From the NCBI RefSeq assembly GCF_932294415.1, contig NC_065541.1:30550790-30614789 (forward strand): a stretch of DNA of 64,000 bases, given 5' to 3'. This document shows positions 1 through 11,776 of this stretch, piece after piece. Source of the stretch: Quercus robur. Lineage: Eukaryota; Streptophyta; Magnoliopsida; Fagales; Fagaceae. The stretch's first letter is position 1. Each line of letters starts with the position of its first letter. The notes under the pieces were generated by a model. It searched no databases, had not been told where the DNA came from, and saw only the letters and a list, made by a program, of their open reading frames with translations. The translations under genes were made by a program, and so were the position numbers.

Positions 1-299
1 AACCATATCAGAAAAGATTTTAACACCATTTTTATGGAAAATATAAAAAAAATTGTAAGAAAAATTAATTGTTTTATTATTTTCTCATAAAATGTTTCTA
101 AAAATATTTCCTAGGCATTTATTAACATTTCCCTATAATACTTAATTTTTTTTTTTACAATATCTTATAAAATTATACTCAAATAACGTAAATATAAATA
201 TACAACTAAATTGGAATATAATAAAAGAAATAACTTAATACATATAGTCGTTCTTATTATAGTCCTAAATTTTCTATTCAACTCCATAGTATACTCTTT
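1..299. other. AT-rich stretch without a recognised gene
   Basis: The stretch is very AT-rich with long A and T runs and many stop codons in all frames. I see no coding similarity, terminal repeat or RNA gene in it. It lies to the left of a truncated LINE and may be old non-coding host DNA or an unrecognised repeat. Confidence 0.5.
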
Positions 300-321
300 G
301 GTACATAGTGCTTTCTAGTCA

Positions 322-1771
322 GAAAAGGCGATCTATGATAATATTCTTGTGGCTTTTGAATCTCTCCATCACATAAAGCATAAAAAGGTGGGCAAATCAG
401 TTTTATGGCTATGAAACTAGATATGAGTAAGGTGTACGATTGTGTAGAATGGATTTTCTTGTGTCGGCTTATGGAGAAGATGGGTTTTGAGGATCGTTGG
501 ATCCAGTTGATTTATGGGTGCATCACCTCTATTTCTTATTCCATCCTTGTGAATGGGGAACCTCATGGTGATATTAAACCTACTAGGGGACTTAGACAAG
601 GCGATCCTTTGTCTCCTTATCTATTTCTTTTGGTGTCTGAAGGTCTTAATGGCTTAATCCAACAAGCTGTGGTAGCCAATGATATTAGAGGCTTTTCCCT
701 TTGTCGCAATGGTCCTCAGATATCTCATTTATTTTTACAGATGATACTCTCCTTTTTTGTAAAGCCGAGCTAAAGGAGCTCCAGATTATTCAAAATCTTT
801 TAAAGAAGTATGTGCTCACTTCGGGTTATAAGATCAATAACGGTAAGACCACTCTGCTCTTTGGTAAATCTGTCTCTCTCTTGTCGAAGAATGCCATTAA
901 AAATCTGCTTGGTGTACTTGAAATTAAGGAATATGAACGTTATTTAGGGCTTCCTGCTGTGGTGGGGAAGAATAGAAGGGCCAGCCTTAATTATATTCAA
1001 GAGAGGGTTTGGGGTAAGTTTTAGGGGTGGAAGGAAAAATTATTTTCCCAAGCGGGTAGGGAAGTGTTATTAAAAGCGGTTATGCAAGCCATTCCCACTT
1101 TTTCTATGAGTTGTTTTAAACTTCCTGTGGGTCTTTGTAATGATATTGAATCTATGATTAGAAAATTTTGGTAGGGTCAACGGGGTTATTGAAGTAAGAT
1201 ACATTGGAAAAAATGGGATATTTTATGTCAACCAAAATCAAAAGGGGGCCTTGGTTTTAGAGAGTTGGTGAAGTTCAATGAGGCCATTTTAACAAAACAG
1301 GTTTGGAGGTTGGTTTATGACACGTATTCTTTATTTTATAGAGTGTTTAAGGCTAAATATTTTCCCACAGGGTCCATTTTTTATGCCAAGGTTAGATCGG
1401 GGTCTTATGCTTGGAAGAATATTCTTAAATCTCGAAAGGTGATTTTGTTGGGTGCTTGTTGGAGGATAGGTGATGGGACCTTGGTAAAGATTTTTAAGGA
1501 CTCTTGGCTCCCTGGTAATAATTCAGGCGAAGTTCTATCCCCTATTTCGGTGTTGTCAAAGGATGCCACGGTGGACCAGTTGATTGATAGTGATTCGAGG
1601 TTGTGGAATACAAGTCTGGTGGATTCTATTTTTTTACCTTTTGAAGCGCAGCTGATTAAGTCCATTCCGGTTTGCCATTCTGCTCAGGAGGATTTTCTAT
1701 TCTGGCCTCATTCTCGGACTGGAATGTATCAGGTTCGTTCGGGTTATAACTTGTTATGTGATTTAAGATGA
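322..1771 (+). pseudogene. LINE reverse transcriptase remnant
   Basis: Homology begins in one frame at ILVAFESLHHIKHKK, shifts near 400 to KLDMSKVYDCVEW, and shifts again near 720 to reach FTDDTLLFCK, where the usual motif is F/YADD. It continues through YLGLPAVVGKNRR and, past stop codons, into the connector ending GYNLLCDLR. In a live LINE this protein would copy element RNA at a nicked genomic target. At least two frameshifts and several stops break it, and the threonine in FTDD replaces the usual alanine. It would not make an active enzyme. Confidence 0.85.
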
Positions 1772-2685
1772 ATTTCTTCCTTTGGCGAGCTTGCACCAAT
1801 TCCATCCCGACTATGCTTAATTTACACAAGCGCAGGATTGTTTCATCTTCAGTCTGTAGCCTCTGTCGTGAAGGGGAGGAATTTGTTCTTCATGCCTTAT
1901 GGTCTTGTAAGGGTATTAGTTCGGTTTGGGGTTCTTGTTTTGCTTCTTTACCTTCTAAATTTTCCAGGGCCAGTTCGTTTAGTGACCTGCTTGATTTGGT
2001 GTTTTGTTCCTCGTTGAATTTTGAAGTCTTTGCGATGACTTGCTAGGCTATCTAGAATCGCCGGAATAAAGTGCGGGTTGGTGAGGAGGTCTGGCCGTTG
2101 AGTAAGGTTGCTGGTGCAGCACGTCGACATTTGCAGGATTTTCAGCAGCTTCGTCTCTGTCCTAGTACAAAGGTCCGTTCAAGGAGACCTCAATGGAAGC
2201 CTCCTGATGCGGGTTTTGTGAAGGCAAATTTTGATGGGACAATCTTTGAGGATTTAAAGGCAGCAAGTATTGGTGTGGCTGTTCGGAATGAACATATTGA
2301 GGTGGTTGCAGCTTTGGCTGAGCAAATTCCCATACCAGATTCTGTTTTCACTCTTAAAACTTTGGCAACTAGACGTGCGGTTCATTTTGTTTGGGAACTT
2401 GGCCTTTGTAATGTTTTCTTTGAGGGTGACTCGGAGTCTTCCATTCATGCTACTCATAATAGACTTTTATTGCATTCATCTTGTGGTCATATAATTGAAG
2501 ACATTTTGTTGTTTGCTATCTCCCTTCAAAGCTTTTCTTTCTCTCATGTGTGTAGTCAAGGTAATGTTTTAGCTGATGCCTTGGCTAAGAGAGCTAAGTT
2601 TTCTTGTCTGTTGTTGGTTTGGATGGAGTCTATTCCTCTGGATCTGTATAAGTATTACTTGTCGGATTTTTCTTCTTTTAATTAA
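1768..2685 (+). pseudogene. LINE zf-RVT and RNase H remnant
   Basis: The first part (FLWRACTNSIPT, then CSLCREG and HALWSC) is the zinc-binding region typical of plant LINE ORF2 C-termini. After a stop near 2,045 an RNase H type 1 (RVT_3) domain follows: VKANFDGTIF near 2,220, the FEGDSESSI block near 2,420, and the end block GNVLADALAKRAK near 2,560. The acidic residues of the RNase H fold are visible at the expected places. The domain runs to its stop at 2,685, shortly before the poly(A) run, which is the normal layout of a LINE 3' end. Confidence 0.82.
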
Positions 2686-2729
2686 AGTAGCCTTCTTGGC
2701 CGGTTTCTTTAAAAAAAAAAAAAAAAAAG

Positions 2730-3198
2730 ACCTTGAACCAAATGATATATGTGCATATTTTGTAAAATATATATCTTGTTCCATATATTACTATCTACTA
2801 ACCATCGAGAATACATTATCTATAACCTCCACAAACAATTGTTAATAAGAATATTTCAAATTCTTACTTTAATATACATATATTCAACGAAGTCTTGCGG
2901 CTGTGGGTTTTTTTTTTTTTTTTATACTGCCAACAACCTGGCCATGGAGGTGGAAAAGTCGTGGAGGAGATAGAGTGAGAAACGTGCAAAGAGAGAGAGA
3001 GACGTGCAGTGGAGAGAGAAAGGGTCAAATGTATAAATTTTTTTTGGGTTTAGAAATAAGTATAGAATATATTAAATAAGGGATAATAAATGAGATCAAT
3101 TAGAATATTAGCATTAATAAGGGTCTTTTTTTTACCGTTAAATCTACTTAAATCCAATGGTTTAAAAAAAGAGTTACACCAGATGTAACTTAAACCTA

Positions 3199-3236
<38 letters not shown>

Positions 3237-3600
3237 AGTTGATATGGACACCTACAAAAACGATGATTAAAAGGACAACAGTGTGGTGTTGACCACTAAT
3301 CCTCATATACTTAAGTTAGTTATTTTATTATTATTTTTTTTAGAGGGGAGGTAGATTAGTTCTTGTAAATCTGAATATGTGCATTTTTTTTTTTTTTTTG
3401 AGAAGCCTAAATTTGTGCCCTTGTATTGTTGTTTTCTCTCTTTTTTATTTAAAAAATGGGATATTACACTAAATTATACACCAAATTACACTTTAGACCT
3501 TAAACTATTCAAATGCACGCTTTGTACCCTAAACTATGGCATTTGTTACACTTTGCATCCCAGTGTTAGTTTTACTATTTAGTTTGATGGAAATTAATAG
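2730..3600. other. Non-coding AT-rich spacer
   Basis: Between the LINE and the broken edge of the minus-strand Tat element there are only homopolymer runs, a purine-rich stretch near 2,990 (GAGAGAGAG), a TA microsatellite and low-complexity T runs near 3,385 and 3,440. The text near 3,470-3,560 (repeats of an ACCCTAAACTATGG-like phrase) resembles part of PHYC intron 2 near 58,080-58,270, so it may be a shared small repeat. No ORF here has a recognisable product. Confidence 0.5.
3203..3234. repeat. (AT)n microsatellite
   Basis: About 16 uninterrupted AT dinucleotides. Confidence 0.95.
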
Positions 3601-4090
3601 TATGTGACTTCTCCATCTCTCTCTCATGTGGCAAGGGAAAATTATCCTTCGAGCTGGCTTGATTCAGATCTTTATAATCGACGCACATGCGTACTTTCCC
3701 ATCTTTCTTTAGCACGAGAATAATGTTGGCAACCCAATCAGAGTAGGCTATGACGATAAGGAAACCAACTTTCAACTGCTTCTCCACTTCTTCTTTGATC
3801 TTCAAGATAATCTTTGACTTCATCCTTCAAAGGGCTTGTCACACTGGAAGGCATTCGAATTTAATTGGAATTCTATTGTCAATGATCTCTGTATCCAATC
3901 CTGGCATATCTTGATAAGACCAAGCAAAGATTTCTTTGAATTCCTTCAGTAGAGCTATAAGCTCATCTTTCATTTCTTTGGGAAATTTTACCCTGATCTT
4001 GATGGTTTTTCTATCTCACCTTCATCTGCTAGATTTATCACCTCTGTCTCTTCTATATTAGGCTTGGACCCTTCGCCCTCTCTATTCAAA
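3601..4090 (-). pseudogene. Tat/Ogre-like reverse transcriptase, N-terminal fragment
   Basis: On the minus strand the segment reads through a DMPGLDTEIIDNRIPIKFECLPV block and then, in the ORF 3,823-3,575, IKEEVEKQLKVGF, DWVANIILVLKKDGKVRMCVDY and DLNQASSKDNFPLPH. These are the conserved approach and first block of gypsy reverse transcriptases. Homology ends just after PLPH, before the catalytic YVDD block. An internal stop lies near 3,830. The end marks a deletion breakpoint, and what follows toward lower coordinates is unrelated. Confidence 0.82.
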
Positions 4091-4415
4091 GCTTCTAGGA
4101 TGTCTCAAGGTAAGTTCGGACCTCTTCCATTCCTTCAACATCATGTTCCAACTCTATTGTCTCATTCACATCATCTACACTTTCGTTATGGCAAAGGGAC
4201 GATATACCCACTTGGGAATTAGAATAGATCCTATAGAGAAGAACATATACAGAGAAACATAAGACAATTAGCACACACATATTCATAGGAAAGCAATAAA
4301 AGAGAGATGCAAGAATTTCCTGAATAATATGTTGAATATTTCATTAATGGATTATGGGTAGGGGAAAACAAAGTTCATGCTTGATAATGATAAAAGGGAA
4401 ACGTTTTTTTTTTTT

Positions 4416-4447
<32 letters not shown>

Positions 4448-4664
4448 TTTTTAAGGAAAATAAACTAGGGAAATGAATGGGGAATACAAAAATAAGTTAG
4501 GAAATAACATAAGCAAGCAAAACAAATTGGATATGTTATTCCAACCCTCTCGGGTGATTGGGAGGTCCATTCACTCGGTGATGGAATACTTCTTACTCAG
4601 CCAGTGCAACCACAAAGCAAGGCTCGATGGTCCAAAGGCCTATCGTCTCACTTGGCATCCTTGG

Positions 4665-5051
4665 TCAGATAGTAGAAATCAAATTATCTTCAGGAGATAT
4701 GATAGCGTTCATGGATAACTCTTCGGGATAGAGCCGAATAATGCAAGCCAGATTAGGCTTTTCATCTTCCAATTCCTTGAAAGGTTCTGGCATAATGACC
4801 TCGGCTGGAGGTGGAAAAGTGGTTCTGATATGGGGAATAGACATCCCTGAAGTGTCGCACTTCCTCTTCTTGCCTCTGGAAGCTTGAAAGAGTTCCTCAC
4901 GAATGCCTTCATATCCCAAACCGAACCTTCCTTTGTTATCTAAGAGTTCCATGAAAGTAAGGCTCCCATGTCCTATGGCTCTGAGGCCTTGGCCTAATTT
5001 GTAACCAAACTTGAGCATTTCCTTTGCGCCATTAGGACTGTTGTGAGCCAA
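4665..5051 (-). pseudogene. G-patch-like segment between protease and RT of the Tat element
   Basis: The 128-residue ORF contains EMLKFGYKLGQGL near its start and KGRFGLGYEG about 20 residues later, the glycine spacing of a G-patch (D111) domain. A basic KKRKC patch follows. The plus-strand copy has the same segment in decayed form at about 32,080-32,490. G-patch motifs bind nucleic acid or activate helicases, and in betaretroviruses one sits next to the protease. Here it lies after the protease region and before RT. The assignment rests on glycine pattern only. Confidence 0.55.
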
Positions 5052-5155
5052 CTGGACTCAAGCTCTGAAGCATTGTGAATCATGGAAACTAGCTCGAAGC
5101 TATGGAAGGATGCTTCTAGAAAAGCATTGGAATCGATGTAAGGGATAGATGTCTC

Positions 5156-6420
5156 CTAGAAGATAGTCATAAGCTCTTTAGCAATATTAGTGATCAACTG
5201 ATTTTCAAAGATGAACCTGAGTCTCCTATGGAAGGTAGACGCACCTACTATATGCAACCAGGGTCTCCCTAAAAGCATGTTGTATGGAGAGTCAACCTTA
5301 ATCACTTGGAAGTTGACCATGAAGGATCTCAGGTCGATCTCAATCATTAGCTCAATCTCACCTTGCACTTCTCAATCCATGCCATCGAAAGCTCTGATGA
5401 TCATAGTGCTAGGCTTAATAAGAGACATATCCACCTTCAGGCACTCAAGAATGGCCATCAGGTAGAAATTCAGGGCTGATCCATTGTCGATTGGCACCCT
5501 TGCGAGAATTATGTCTTCACACTTGACTACAATATGCATGGCCAAGGTATGATCTCTACCTTCTGAAGGCAACTCATCATTTGAATATGAGACTTGGTTG
5601 GTGGCGAACACCAATGATACTATACTCTCGAAGGAGGAGTCTGTAATACTGGTAGGAACATGCATTTCCTTCAACACCTTCAATAAAGCTTCACGATGGA
5701 CCTCGAAATATAGCAACAAGGCTAGAATAGAAATCTGAGTTGGAGATTTGTTCAACTGCTGAATCATACTATAATCGGCCTTTCGAATGGTTTTCAAAAA
5801 TTTCTCGGCTTCTTCAATGGTGACCCTATTCCTAACTGGCTCGACTGTGCTCTTGCCAATCACTTTCCTCCTTTTTTCTAGTTCCTTAAGACTATAACAT
5901 CAACCACTCCTAATGAGTTCGGCTTGGCCTAAAGAGAGTTAGAGTAAACCTCTTTCTTTCCAGTTTGGGTGGAAATCAAAGTTACATCATACTTCCATGG
6001 GACATGATGGCTACCTTGGTAAAGGAAGGGCTTTGGCATACGGATGACCACACTTTCTTGAGGCTACAGATTTGGAGCCAGTGAGAACATCTTTGGACTG
6101 ATGATGATTGGGCTAGGTAGAGTAGCTTCTAAAGCTTTTGGGCTAGTAGCCCAAGAGATTCCTTGGATAGACTTTGGCAGAATTAGAGGATCGAAACCTC
6201 GAATAGTGGGGACGACAAGGGTTCCCTCCTGGATAAATCCTAGAGATGACTCTACGACTGCAAGTAATGCCAGGACTAGAGGAGTAAAGCCTTCGATGGC
6301 TAGCATGGCTTGTCCTTTCTTTGGAGCTAGAGCCTCTGAATCCACAAGTGATTTTGTAATCTCTTCAATAATGACTGAAGTTGGAGGAGTTGGAGGAATC
6401 CTACATAAGCGCTCTTGCAA
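5156..6420 (-). pseudogene. Tat/Ogre-like protease region (retropepsin-like)
   Basis: Minus-strand ORFs 6,420-6,064, 5,863-5,372 and 5,368-5,156 are successive parts of one polyprotein. The middle one carries ARVPIDNGSALNFY, the active-site region of plant gypsy proteases (DNGSALN in place of the more common DSGA), followed by the LKVDMSLIKPSTMIIRAFDG block. The last carries the conserved SPYNMLLGRPWLH, the second half of the retropepsin fold. The enzyme would mature the gag-pol polyprotein. Stops between the ORFs and substitutions compared with the plus copy show it is not functional. Confidence 0.8.
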
Positions 6421-6582
6421 CTATTCATCCCAATCCTTCCTTGATCCTATTGATATAGCACTGTGGCTAGTTCCCGCTTGGGTATTTTGAGGGCATAGGC
6501 TGGCTGCCATGGATTCACTCATGTGCACAGATTCTCTTTTGATCTATATGATACCACGGTTAGCTAGACTTTGAACTTGTGC

Positions 6583-8399
6583 TCAGAACACTCTACAATC
6601 GCATAGGGCATATTGGTCCCCACTCTCACAAAATGAAAACACTCCCCAATCAAAACTTGGAGGTTCTATGTTTTTTAGAACAATGTGACTTTCTTGGGCT
6701 GGGGCCCGCAACATGGCTTTCCAAGGGAATGAAGGGGATGAGAAATCAGGGATCCTATCCTCCATTATAGAGATAGCATTCACATTCTCTTCTTGGTGAG
6801 GAGACAAGAGGTTAGTGATGACATTCGGCCTGGCCATGTTGTCGAACTGTACCAACTTGTTGTCGATGAGATCTTGGATTCGATGTCTCAAATGTGCACA
6901 CTCTTCTAAAGTATGTCCCTCGGCTCCAAAATGGTGTTCACATTTCTTGGATGGATTAAAACCAAGTCGAGGATGATCATCTCTAGGTCTTGCGGAAATT
7001 GGAGTCACTAGCTTCTTCTCTAACAGATAAGCATAAAGCGCTGCCATAGGCATGGGTAACAGAGTGAATTTCCATGGTTCCGCCTTGGGATATAGGGGTG
7101 GATTAGGCCTTCCCCTCTGATTAAATGCTTGGCAAGGTGCTTGAGCTGGATGAACCTATTGCTGATAAGGTCGAGCATTTGGCGCCGTATAAGTAAAAGT
7201 AACACCTCTGGGCCCTTTAGGCACTTTGCCATTCACATGAACATCGGCTTCCTTCCCTTTGTGTTTAGTTTCCTTTTTCACATGTTGTTTTATCATAGAA
7301 TTCAGAGCCTTAGGATCAATTATCTTCTTGCTCCTAATACCTTCATCAATACACTTCCCAATAGGAATCAGGCTTACGAAGTGAGTAACTTAGGCACTGA
7401 TTATCTTCTCGTAGTAAGAAGGCTTGAGGTTATCAATGACTCACTTTATCATCTCATCATCATAGGAGGAACCACTTAGGTGGCTAGCTCGCGCCACCTT
7501 TAGGCATACTCACAGAAAGATTCCCCCCTCTTCTTTTCTGTCCTTTAAAGAACTATGCGATCAAGCACTATCTCAATATTGAACCGGTAATATTACAAGA
7601 ATGTGTTGGCCATCTCTCTCCAGCTGGAGGTCTTTTCCAATCTCACATATCAGGTGGCTACAGGGTCATTTAAGCTATTAGGGAAAATCAAGCAGAGCAA
7701 CAGGTGATTGTCCCCATAGGGTGCCATCTTTCTATAGAACATGTGAAGATGGGCACAAAAATCTCCAGTGCCATCATACTTGACAAACTCGGGTGCCTTG
7801 AATTTAGGAGGCATAATGACCTAAGAGAAACTGGTCAGACTGTCTAGATCAACACTTCCTCCAACGCCGAAGCCCTCTATGATACAGATTTTCTCAATCA
7901 GGGTCTCCACTTGACTTTTGACTTGTCTATAACCAGACTCTGAAGTCTTATCCTTAGGAGGGTCCACTTCCTGGTTGTTTCCTTGTGGAGTGAATGGTGG
8001 TGCAGTTTGGTCCTGATTTGGCTCTAGTGGTGGTCGGTTCTCATTTTCAGAATGAGGGGTGAAGCCCTCTAGAGTGGGCCCAGATGATCCTCGATTCCAT
8101 CCTACAACCAGTTGTTGCATCATGCACATCATTTCTGCCATCTACTTTTTCAGGAGAGCGATTTCATAAATGTTTTCCTTGATAGGGGAAGGACCATTAG
8201 TAGACATCTCTTTAGCATGAGACCTAGTGATGATAGGATCACGGTATAATGGTAACTTGAACCATTTTCTTTGAGCAATCTTTTCTCTTAAGGAACCTGG
8301 AAAGGAAAAGAATGGGATGGGAGAGAAATGGGGTACATTTGAAAATGCACCTATCATTTTCAAAATATTGGCTTGGACCTTTGATTGGGTATTTATCAT
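6583..8399 (-). pseudogene. Tat/Ogre-like gag
   Basis: Reading from the ATG at 8,399 (MINTQSKVQANILKMIG), gag passes through a proline-rich, low-similarity N-terminus, a capsid-like segment (around 7,800-7,500, MPPKFKAPEFVKYDGT) and a zinc-knuckle-like motif CEHHFGAEGHTLEEC near 6,920. That motif has the C-x2-H-x5-H-x4-C spacing common in Tat gag rather than the strict CCHC form. At least five stops and several frameshifts divide it. The plus copy starts at 27,380 with the same first residues, which supports the start site. Confidence 0.8.
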
Positions 8400-9688
8400 G
8401 GTGAGTTTCTATAGTGATGTAGAATTAATGCACAAGCTTGGCAAGTAATCGAAACTTTCATATCATGCTTGAAATTGCCGGATGAACCCTTCTCTTTTGA
8501 TTACATGGAAAAGTAATGCTTTTACAAAGTTTGACTTTTTATAATGCCCCAGGATCATGGGCTGTAGACAATGGTTCCAACAATGGGCCTTTTACAATAC
8601 ATGGAAATTCAATTTGACAATGAAGAGATTCATTCTTGATTGCTTGGCCTTCTCAGGGAAGATCTCGAACTCTGGGCAATGTCCTCCTTAAAGTGGAGTT
8701 CCAACTACTTGCCATAAATTTTATCTGTACACATTTACATGACAAAGCCATTAGTGTATGCATGCATGCCTTTGTAGGGTTGGAAACATTTAAGGATCAG
8801 GTATGATCTAATGTGTGAGCAATGGGGTTGCTTTTCCCTAGGGGTTAATCACAGATGCTGTACAAACAGGATAGATAGGACCTGGAGTAGAGCATGACAT
8901 TTTGATGCAAACAAAAAGGGCAAACTTGCAAACAAAAACTCACTTTCCCCTTGACTTGTTTTGAAAACAATCTTATGAAGGATATCCTACCCTAGGCTAG
9001 GATGTTCACTTGGATTTGGCTCTACCTAGTCCTCATGGGCTTGACATAGTCTAGGTATGAGACACGGCTTAACTAGTAAGTTGGTCCTATTCTAAGGGTG
9101 GGACCTCGATCATCTAATCCTTCATTTCATAGAAGTTGTGGGATAGAGCGAATCAAAGGGGGGCTTTTCAGCATAATCCTATCCACCAATGGAACTAGGA
9201 AAAGCCTACAATTCAGCATCAAGTAACTATCTAAGGTATACGCATCCAACATTAGCCTTCAACGCTAAGCTCGGGTTCGACTTAATATGAGGGGTGATGT
9301 CATGCATTTTGAAATGAAAGGGGAAAGACTTTACAAACACAACAGATATAAGCATAGATAAAGGTGTAGCAGAAATTAAGTCTTACTACCCTAGGTTCGC
9401 ACATGTGAAGGAAAGCTATAAAGCATGCTTCAGGAAAGCAGTAAAGCTTTACACATACAAAAATACCTCAAAGCTGGTTTTTGGAAAACCATTTGAAAAC
9501 ATTTTTGGAAAATATTTTGAGTTTTGAAAATAGTTTACTAGGATATAGTAAAAGCAATTTTCAAAAAGAAAGCCCCAGAGGCTAATGCCAATTTCAATGT
9601 TTTTGAAAGCCAATGTCCAAACATTAGGATCTTATCAAAAGCTCTAAAGGCTAAACTCTCTAAGTGTTCCCCAGCGGAGTTGCCAGTC
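8400..9688 (-). other. Untranslated leader of the minus Tat element
   Basis: This stretch has no long ORF but matches, in inverted orientation, 22,299-23,506 plus 27,293-27,379 of the plus copy (for example the phrase beginning GCACAAGCTTGGCAAGTAAT). It lies between the primer binding site and gag, so it is the element's 5' leader, about 1.3 kb long. Confidence 0.75.
9669..9685 (-). promoter_or_regulatory. Primer binding site of the minus Tat element
   Basis: The minus strand reads TGGCAACTCCGCTGGGG three bases after the LTR end (…GTCGACA). The 5'-TGGCGACTCC-type site is the usual PBS of Tat/Ogre elements and is complementary to a tRNA 3' end, reported as tRNA-Arg for Ogre. The identity of the tRNA here is inference. 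Confidence 0.75.
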
Positions 9689-10695
9689 TGTCGACACCTC
9701 ACGGCTGCTTGACCACCCATTACGACGATGCTCGATGAGCCATCTCTGTGTGTGTGGAGAAGATATGTCGTACCTCGAGTGTGTGACTGGAATGAGTCGA
9801 TTTTAAGGAAATTACCAAGAGTAAGTGAAGTCGCCACCAATCATTGGGCTTTTTCTAAGGTGTGATTGGTCACCTAACTCTATTTAATTTTATTACCAAT
9901 CCTAGGTTAACGAAAAAGTTGTTTTTCCTAATCTAATATGGGTGAGCAAAAAATCTTGATTCTTGAGTTTGGAAGTCTAGTTTTATGTGGGGAAGGTGTT
10001 AGGCACTCCACAACGCTTGTCCATAGACAATCCTTTGTTTTGGTAAAATCATAATTTTCGAACATTGGCAAAATGAAAACAAGCTATTGGCATTAGCTTT
10101 CGGGGCTTTAAATGTGTTGGGCTTTGAGGTTTGGTTTTGGAATGGGTGTGGTCTTGATCGATGCTTACCAAGTATGTTTGAAGTCACTACCAAATTTCTA
10201 CAACGAAAATCTGATAGCATTTTGCCTTATTTTCGTGGCAGAAACCCGGTAGCGCTTCGCCTCAGATGCATCATAGCACGCCACACGCTATTCTCACCAA
10301 GCTTTCAACATGAGAAAGGGGATGCCCCATATTTACAGCGAAAATCAGGCAGATTTTCGAGTTTGGTGCACTATGGTGCAATGGCAGGGTTTCGCGTCTA
10401 TGTATATGACGCGTATCGACATGCTCGCACTGTGATGAGCCGAAGCCTTCCAAAGTGTTAGAACACCCTAATACGTGTCGCATACACAAGGAAACCAATG
10501 TCACTTGGTGACATGGATCAAGACAATCACACTGCAATGATCATGAACACAATTTAGCATGAATATGCACCTACGACAATCGCCTTGAGCACATACCCAT
10601 ACTACAAGGTCAAGAGCTCTCATGACTAGAGAGGGTCGCTCATGTAACCACAAGATTCCATCATACAAAGTGCACAATCACCCACACACATGTAG

Positions 10696-10754
<59 letters not shown>

Positions 10755-10780
10755 TACACACACATAACATGCATCATGCA
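9689..10780 (-). mobile_element. Tat LTR, 3' third (segment 1 of 3)
   Basis: The segment begins at its low-coordinate end with TGTCGACACC, which on the minus strand is the LTR terminus GGTGTCGACA next to the PBS. It is inversely homologous to 21,139-22,298 and partly homologous in direct orientation to 35,937-36,480. A solo copia LTR at 10,781 interrupts it. The interrupted LTR continues at 11,777. Confidence 0.78.
10699..10748. repeat. (TA)n microsatellite in the Tat LTR
   Basis: About 25 TA units. The inverted LTR copy at 21,255 has only a short TATATATATA at the matching place, so the array expanded after the copies diverged. Confidence 0.95.
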
Positions 10781-11776
10781 TTATAGACCAAGAATGTATT
10801 TACCCCTTGTGATGAATTAACCAATTAATTAGTTGAGTTAATTAATTAATTCAATTTGGATGCAATAAGCATGGTAGCATAAACAAATCACCAAATAACT
10901 AAATGCAGTGGAAATTAAATTGACACGGTGATTTATTTACAAATGGGGAAAACCTACATGGCAAAAAACCCCACCAGGTGATTTTAAGGTCACCACTACC
11001 GAGAATTCACTATTATCACAACAAGCGGTTACAAGTAAAAGAATCCCAGTACCTTATACCAACCTACAGTTGAACCCTTACCCCAATACCCAATTTGACT
11101 TATTCAGTAGTGGTAATCTCTCCTTTTAATGCATGGCTCCCAATACGTGACTAACCAATTCAATGCATGGATCCCACCAACTTAGGACAGATGTTGGCTG
11201 CAAAGTTTTTCAGTTCATCAACACGATGAAGACCCTGAAACTCCTTGGTTACAAAACCCTAAAGTGTACAAACACAACAACTTCTTGAAGAGAAAAAGAT
11301 GAACTAGGGCATATGTCTCCGGTTCACAATATGCTTATGAAAAACTTTTGCATTGAGTTACATTAACTGTGACGGCCCTTAACACAATCCTTATATATGT
11401 TTAGAGTTGTGAGAAAAGAAAGCCCAAACATCTATTCACGGATTAGAGTGAAATCAGCTCTGAAAAACTAATTTTTATAAACCTCGATAGATAGCTTATC
11501 TGTTGAGAAGCTGTCGAGCATCGAGCTTCAGTAGCCTTTTAAACCTCGATAGATACTAGCTGTCAAGTTAGTTGTCGAGCTTTAAAATCCAGCACTTCTT
11601 CACTTGTTTCTTGGACAGACTTGCATGGCTTTAACACTTGAACTTGAAACTTTGTTCCTTGAAGCATTAAACACATCCTAGATCTACCCAATTACAAGTA
11701 AAGTGTGTTTTGTCAAAGGATTAACTAATACTATACAGACATATGTTCCTAACATTGATTCACATATGTCCTAACA
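10781..11776 (-). mobile_element. Solo copia LTR (family A) with ATGCA duplication
   Basis: The 996-bp segment matches the LTRs at 42,685 and 49,431 along its length (for example the CACCAGGTGATTTT and ATTATCACAACAAGCGG phrases) and is flanked by ATGCA at 10,776-10,780 and 11,777-11,781. The empty site is visible in the homologous LTR near 21,230, where the sequence runs across without the insert. It ends in CTAACA like its relatives, but the first two bases are TT instead of TG. No internal region is left, so it arose by LTR-LTR recombination. Confidence 0.93.

Larger units (their letters stand above)
300..2729 (+). mobile_element. 5'-truncated, decayed L1-type LINE
   Basis: In order it encodes an LRQGDPLSPYLF reverse-transcriptase block, an FTDD active-site block, a zf-RVT-like segment (WRACTNSIPT followed by cysteine-spaced residues) and a C-terminal RNase H. 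It ends in an 18-base A run at 2,711-2,728. This domain order and poly(A) tail are those of the second ORF of plant L1-type LINEs. The endonuclease and the first part of the RT are missing, as expected from 5' truncation during target-primed reverse transcription. Frameshifts near 400 and 720 and stops near 1,024, 1,170 and 2,045 show it is dead. I found no convincing target-site duplication. Confidence 0.88.
3601..9688 (-). mobile_element. Tat/Ogre-like Ty3/gypsy element, minus copy, internal region
   Basis: Read on the minus strand, this holds a leader with a primer binding site (9,685-9,669), gag (from 8,399), an aspartic protease segment, a G-patch-like segment, and only the first part of the reverse transcriptase, where it stops abruptly near 3,600. 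The same protein series occurs on the plus strand at 27.4-35.6 kb. The second RNase H of that copy and the long LTR place the family in the Tat/Ogre lineage. The rest of RT, RNase H, integrase and the 3' LTR are lost. Many stops and frameshifts interrupt every domain. Its LTR continues at 9,689-21,138, split by later insertions. Confidence 0.85.

Noticed and set aside
9538..10537. Several ORFs of 70-125 codons in the Tat LTR and its inverse at 21.5-21.9 kb
   Set aside because: They lie on both strands in LTR sequence and have no protein motif. The copies are not conserved as coding frames.
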